DNA of 7,655 nucleotides, taken from Verrucomicrobiota bacterium (GTDB lineage Bacteria > Verrucomicrobiota > Verrucomicrobiia > Limisphaerales > UBA8199). Shown piece by piece: positions 6,017 to 7,655 of this stretch. Made by a program: the position numbers and the translations under genes. The stretch covers positions 1 through 7,655 of the forward strand of contig JAPLUA010000560.1 in assembly GCA_026397855.1 (NCBI GenBank). The letters are read 5' to 3'. The notes beneath the pieces were generated by a model. The model was not told the DNA's origin, made no database searches, and saw nothing but the letters and a program-made list of their open reading frames with translations. Each line of letters starts with the position of its first letter. The first letter of the stretch is position 1.

Positions 6017-6946
6017 ATGAGACCAGCCCAAAGCCTACGGCTGTGGTCCAGTGGTGGTCGTGCGCGGATCGTTGACGGACGTCGGCCCAGGGCCGCGTTC
6101 ACACTGATCGAGCTGCTGGTGGTGATCGCGATTATTGCGATTCTGGCGGCGCTCCTGCTGCCGTCTCTGAGCAAAGCGAAGGAGCGAGCGTTGCGATTGA
6201 GTTGCATGAACAACCTCAGGCAAATTGGCTTGGGCGTCAACATGTATGCCACCGAAAGCAATGACTACGTTCCCTATGTCCTCTGGAGCCATGGCAATCC
6301 CGGGCGGACGCTGAACCCCTGCTTTGTGACCCCCGGCACCGGGAACGTGTATGCCGGTTATTACGGTTTGGGCCTGTTGTGGCGCACCAAGGCCGTCCCC
6401 AACCCGAAAGTGTTCTACTGCCCGAGTCAGGCCAGGCAGAACACCACTTACACGTACGAGTATTACACCCAAGTGGCGGCTTGGCCGTCCGTGCCGACTA
6501 CGGATCCCAGCGGCGCCGTGGGCCGCATACGGATTTGCTACACCTACCTCCCTCAGAGGCTTGAGGTTGTGCCTCCTGGGACTGCCGGGGTTTCTGCGCC
6601 TTACATCGGGCTGCCCATTATTACCACCGGCCTTTCTGACCGCGACTACACGGTCGCCGAGCTCGGAGCGGATTACGGCAATGGAACCACGGAAGTGGCC
6701 GGCCCGCTCAAGTTGAGCGCGCTGGATCCCATGAAGAGCCTTTCGACCGATTTAGAGCAGTCGCTTGACCTCCTGCCCCACAAGGACAACGGGATGGCCG
6801 GCCTTAACGCGCTCTTCACGGACGGGCACGTGAAATGGCAGAGCGCCAAGAAGAATCCCCAGGCCTTTGATCCCGCTCTCTGGGCTGGCGGTTTCAACAC
6901 CTCCGAGCTCCCTTTCCGCCAGATAGCGAATCTTTGGCTGCCTTAG
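6017..6946 (+). CDS. Prepilin-type N-terminal cleavage/methylation protein (type II secretion pseudopilin-like)
   Basis: Proteins of this class are inserted in the inner membrane, cut and N-methylated by a prepilin peptidase, and built into pili or pseudopili; the large paralogous families in Verrucomicrobiota and Planctomycetota have no known individual function. The sequence has a basic leader (1-27), cleavage expected at Ala27/Phe28, Glu at +5 (FTLIE, 28-32), a hydrophobic helix 33-49, then LSKAKERA and CMNNLRQIGLG (63-73). The globular domain carries VFYCPSQ (142-148) and ends with LFTDGHVKW (276-284), the DG motif usual for the family. The His before it is 13 residues from DG rather than the commonly described 9. 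The residue before the cut is Ala instead of Gly. I chose ATG 6017; TTG 6008 is three codons upstream and in frame. The 75-nt gap before it has a weak CATCAC/GTGATG inverted repeat only. Confidence 0.9.
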   Translation: MRPAQSLRLWSSGGRARIVDGRRPRAAFTLIELLVVIAIIAILAALLLPSLSKAKERALRLSCMNNLRQIGLGVNMYATESNDYVPYVLWSHGNPGRTLNPCFVTPGTGNVYAGYYGLGLLWRTKAVPNPKVFYCPSQARQNTTYTYEYYTQVAAWPSVPTTDPSGAVGRIRICYTYLPQRLEVVPPGTAGVSAPYIGLPIITTGLSDRDYTVAELGADYGNGTTEVAGPLKLSALDPMKSLSTDLEQSLDLLPHKDNGMAGLNALFTDGHVKWQSAKKNPQAFDPALWAGGFNTSELPFRQIANLWLP

Positions 6947-6990
6947 CGCCTCAGGACATAAATCCAGTGACGTATTCGGAGCCACCGCAT

Positions 6991-7126
6991 CGTAGCGCAG
7001 ATTTGCAATCTGCCGTGTCGCCGATTTTCAATCGGCAGGCCGTGGAAGCTTCGCTGGCGGTCGGATTTGGCTGGCACCATGCAGAATGCAATTCTGCGAT
7101 ACAGCAGATTGAAAATCTGCGCTACG
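6991..7126. mobile_element. MITE/REP-like element: 136 bp, 23-bp inverted ends, four 17-nt hairpins
   Basis: The left end, 6991-7013 (CGTAGCGCAGATTTGCAATC then TGC), and the right end, 7104-7126, are reverse complements at 22 of 23 positions. Inside are four 17-nt perfect hairpins, each a 7-bp stem with a 3-nt loop: 6997-7013, 7020-7036, 7081-7097 and 7104-7120. They come as two mirror-image pairs, each with a 23-nt period, flanking a 44-nt centre (7037-7080). No open frame for a transposase and no clear target duplication is visible. Translated fragments of such elements (SADLQSAV, ECNSAIQQ) are familiar to me as spurious proteins in Verrucomicrobiota, so it is probably a high-copy family there. 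It fills most of the gap between two convergent genes, 24 nt from the stop of the minus-strand gene. Confidence 0.75.
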
Positions 7127-7150
7127 TCACAGCATTTGCGGCCGCAGGCA

Positions 7151-7655
7151 CTAACCGGAGGGCTTGAGTGTGTTACCCTTCTTCCAGATACAACGGTAGT
7201 TAAACCGGCGGTTGGGGGCACTGTCCCCGCTGGTGCAGAGAGAAATCGGATCTTTCAGGGCGGCAGGATTGTCACACCAGTGGAAATCGAAGGTGAAAGC
7301 GTCTCCCTTCAAGCCTAACAGCTTCCGCGGCACAGCCAGCTCCAGCGCTTTGCCCGAGCAGCGATACTTCAGTCGCGCCGCCTCGACCCACGGACCGTCG
7401 GGGGCATTGGCAGCATAATGCCGGATCGTCGTCGTCTGGTCGTCTATCACCCGTTGGTTGATGAGGTAGTCATAGCCATACCATCCGGTGTTAGGGTTCT
7501 GGTCAGCGTCAATCAACAGGAGCATCCAGTTGGTGCCGGTATGCGGGGTGAGCGGATCCTTCGTCTCCACGTAGAAATAGACCGTGTCGCGGTCCACGGC
7601 GACCTTGCTGGTGATGATATCGTTGCGGCCCGTGTTGTTCGTGTAATGAAGACCG
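7151..7655 (-). CDS. C-terminal part of a secreted protein ending in a CBM9-like carbohydrate-binding domain (5' end outside the window)
   Basis: The minus-strand frame is open from the right edge to a stop at 7151-7153, 167 residues visible; the GTG at 7597 is internal, since coding-like sequence (LHYTNNTGRNDIITSKVAVD) precedes it. The pattern VAVDRDTVYFYVETKDPLTP, then WMLLLIDADQNPNTGWYGYD, then ALELAVPRKLLGL, and a closing FDFHWCDNPA segment, is that of CBM9-like beta-sandwich domains. These bind sugars or sit at the C-terminus of large glycoside-hydrolase-like proteins. The aromatic and acidic residues of the DxDQNPxTGW loop are kept. The missing N-terminal part would contain any catalytic domain, so enzyme activity cannot be judged. 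It runs convergently with the pilin-like gene. Confidence 0.75.
   Translation of the reverse strand, partial: GLHYTNNTGRNDIITSKVAVDRDTVYFYVETKDPLTPHTGTNWMLLLIDADQNPNTGWYGYDYLINQRVIDDQTTTIRHYAANAPDGPWVEAARLKYRCSGKALELAVPRKLLGLKGDAFTFDFHWCDNPAALKDPISLCTSGDSAPNRRFNYRCIWKKGNTLKPSG

Noticed and set aside
6991..7126. CRISPR array
   Set aside because: The units are self-complementary, only 17 nt, in mirror-image pairs with unequal spacing; there are no uniform spacers and no cas genes.
6934..7318. Short plus-strand open frames across the convergent gap
   Set aside because: They translate the hairpin element and the antisense of the CBM9-like gene; such SADLQSAV-type peptides are spurious.

Overview
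The window is high-GC bacterial DNA carrying part of an exosortase locus, a pair of secreted proteins of unknown function, a pilin-like protein and the end of a secreted carbohydrate-binding protein. I infer a Verrucomicrobiota-type genome (Pedosphaeraceae/Limisphaerales-like). The signs are a prepilin-like protein with an FTLIE start and a DGH end, an exosortase next to an EpsI-type domain and a TPR protein, a DUF3300/DUF2950 pair, and intergenic repeats of a kind I associate with that phylum. The lineage call is from recognition, not from a search.

Layout. Positions 1-902 hold the 3' end of a TPR-rich protein gene interrupted by an in-frame amber codon at 771-773; the coding signal continues in the same frame to a TGA at 900-902. 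Positions 903-1198 have no gene and contain three repeat-like blocks: a 17-nt perfect hairpin, a GC-rich nested inverted repeat, and a CTCTGCGA-type repeat running into the next start codon. Positions 1199-2742 carry an exosortase and an EpsI-like domain in two frames that overlap by 169 nt. Removing one GC dinucleotide from the 14-nt palindrome at 2085-2098 would join them into a single 513-residue protein. Positions 2820-3455 encode a membrane isoprenylcysteine-methyltransferase-like protein.

Positions 3555-5941 form a two-gene unit with an ATGA overlap: a secreted DUF3300 protein with a long Asn/Gly/Ser-rich tail, then an exported DUF2950 protein. Positions 6017-6946 encode a prepilin-like (type II secretion pseudopilin-type) protein. 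The convergent intergenic region 6947-7150 holds a 136-bp MITE/REP-like element with 23-bp inverted ends, built of four 17-nt hairpins with the same geometry as the one at 934-950. From 7151 to the right edge, on the minus strand, lies the C-terminal part of a secreted protein ending in a CBM9-like domain.

How the genes fit together. The exosortase, EpsI domain, TPR protein and methyltransferase resemble cell-envelope protein sorting and exopolysaccharide loci, but no C-terminal sorting-signal substrate is visible here. The other genes encode exported proteins, so the theme is the cell surface. The two lesions, an amber codon in the TPR gene and a dinucleotide-length frame break in the exosortase gene, both fall in the exosortase half. 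They mean either a decaying locus or sequence errors. I saw no tRNA, rRNA, CRISPR array or phage gene.
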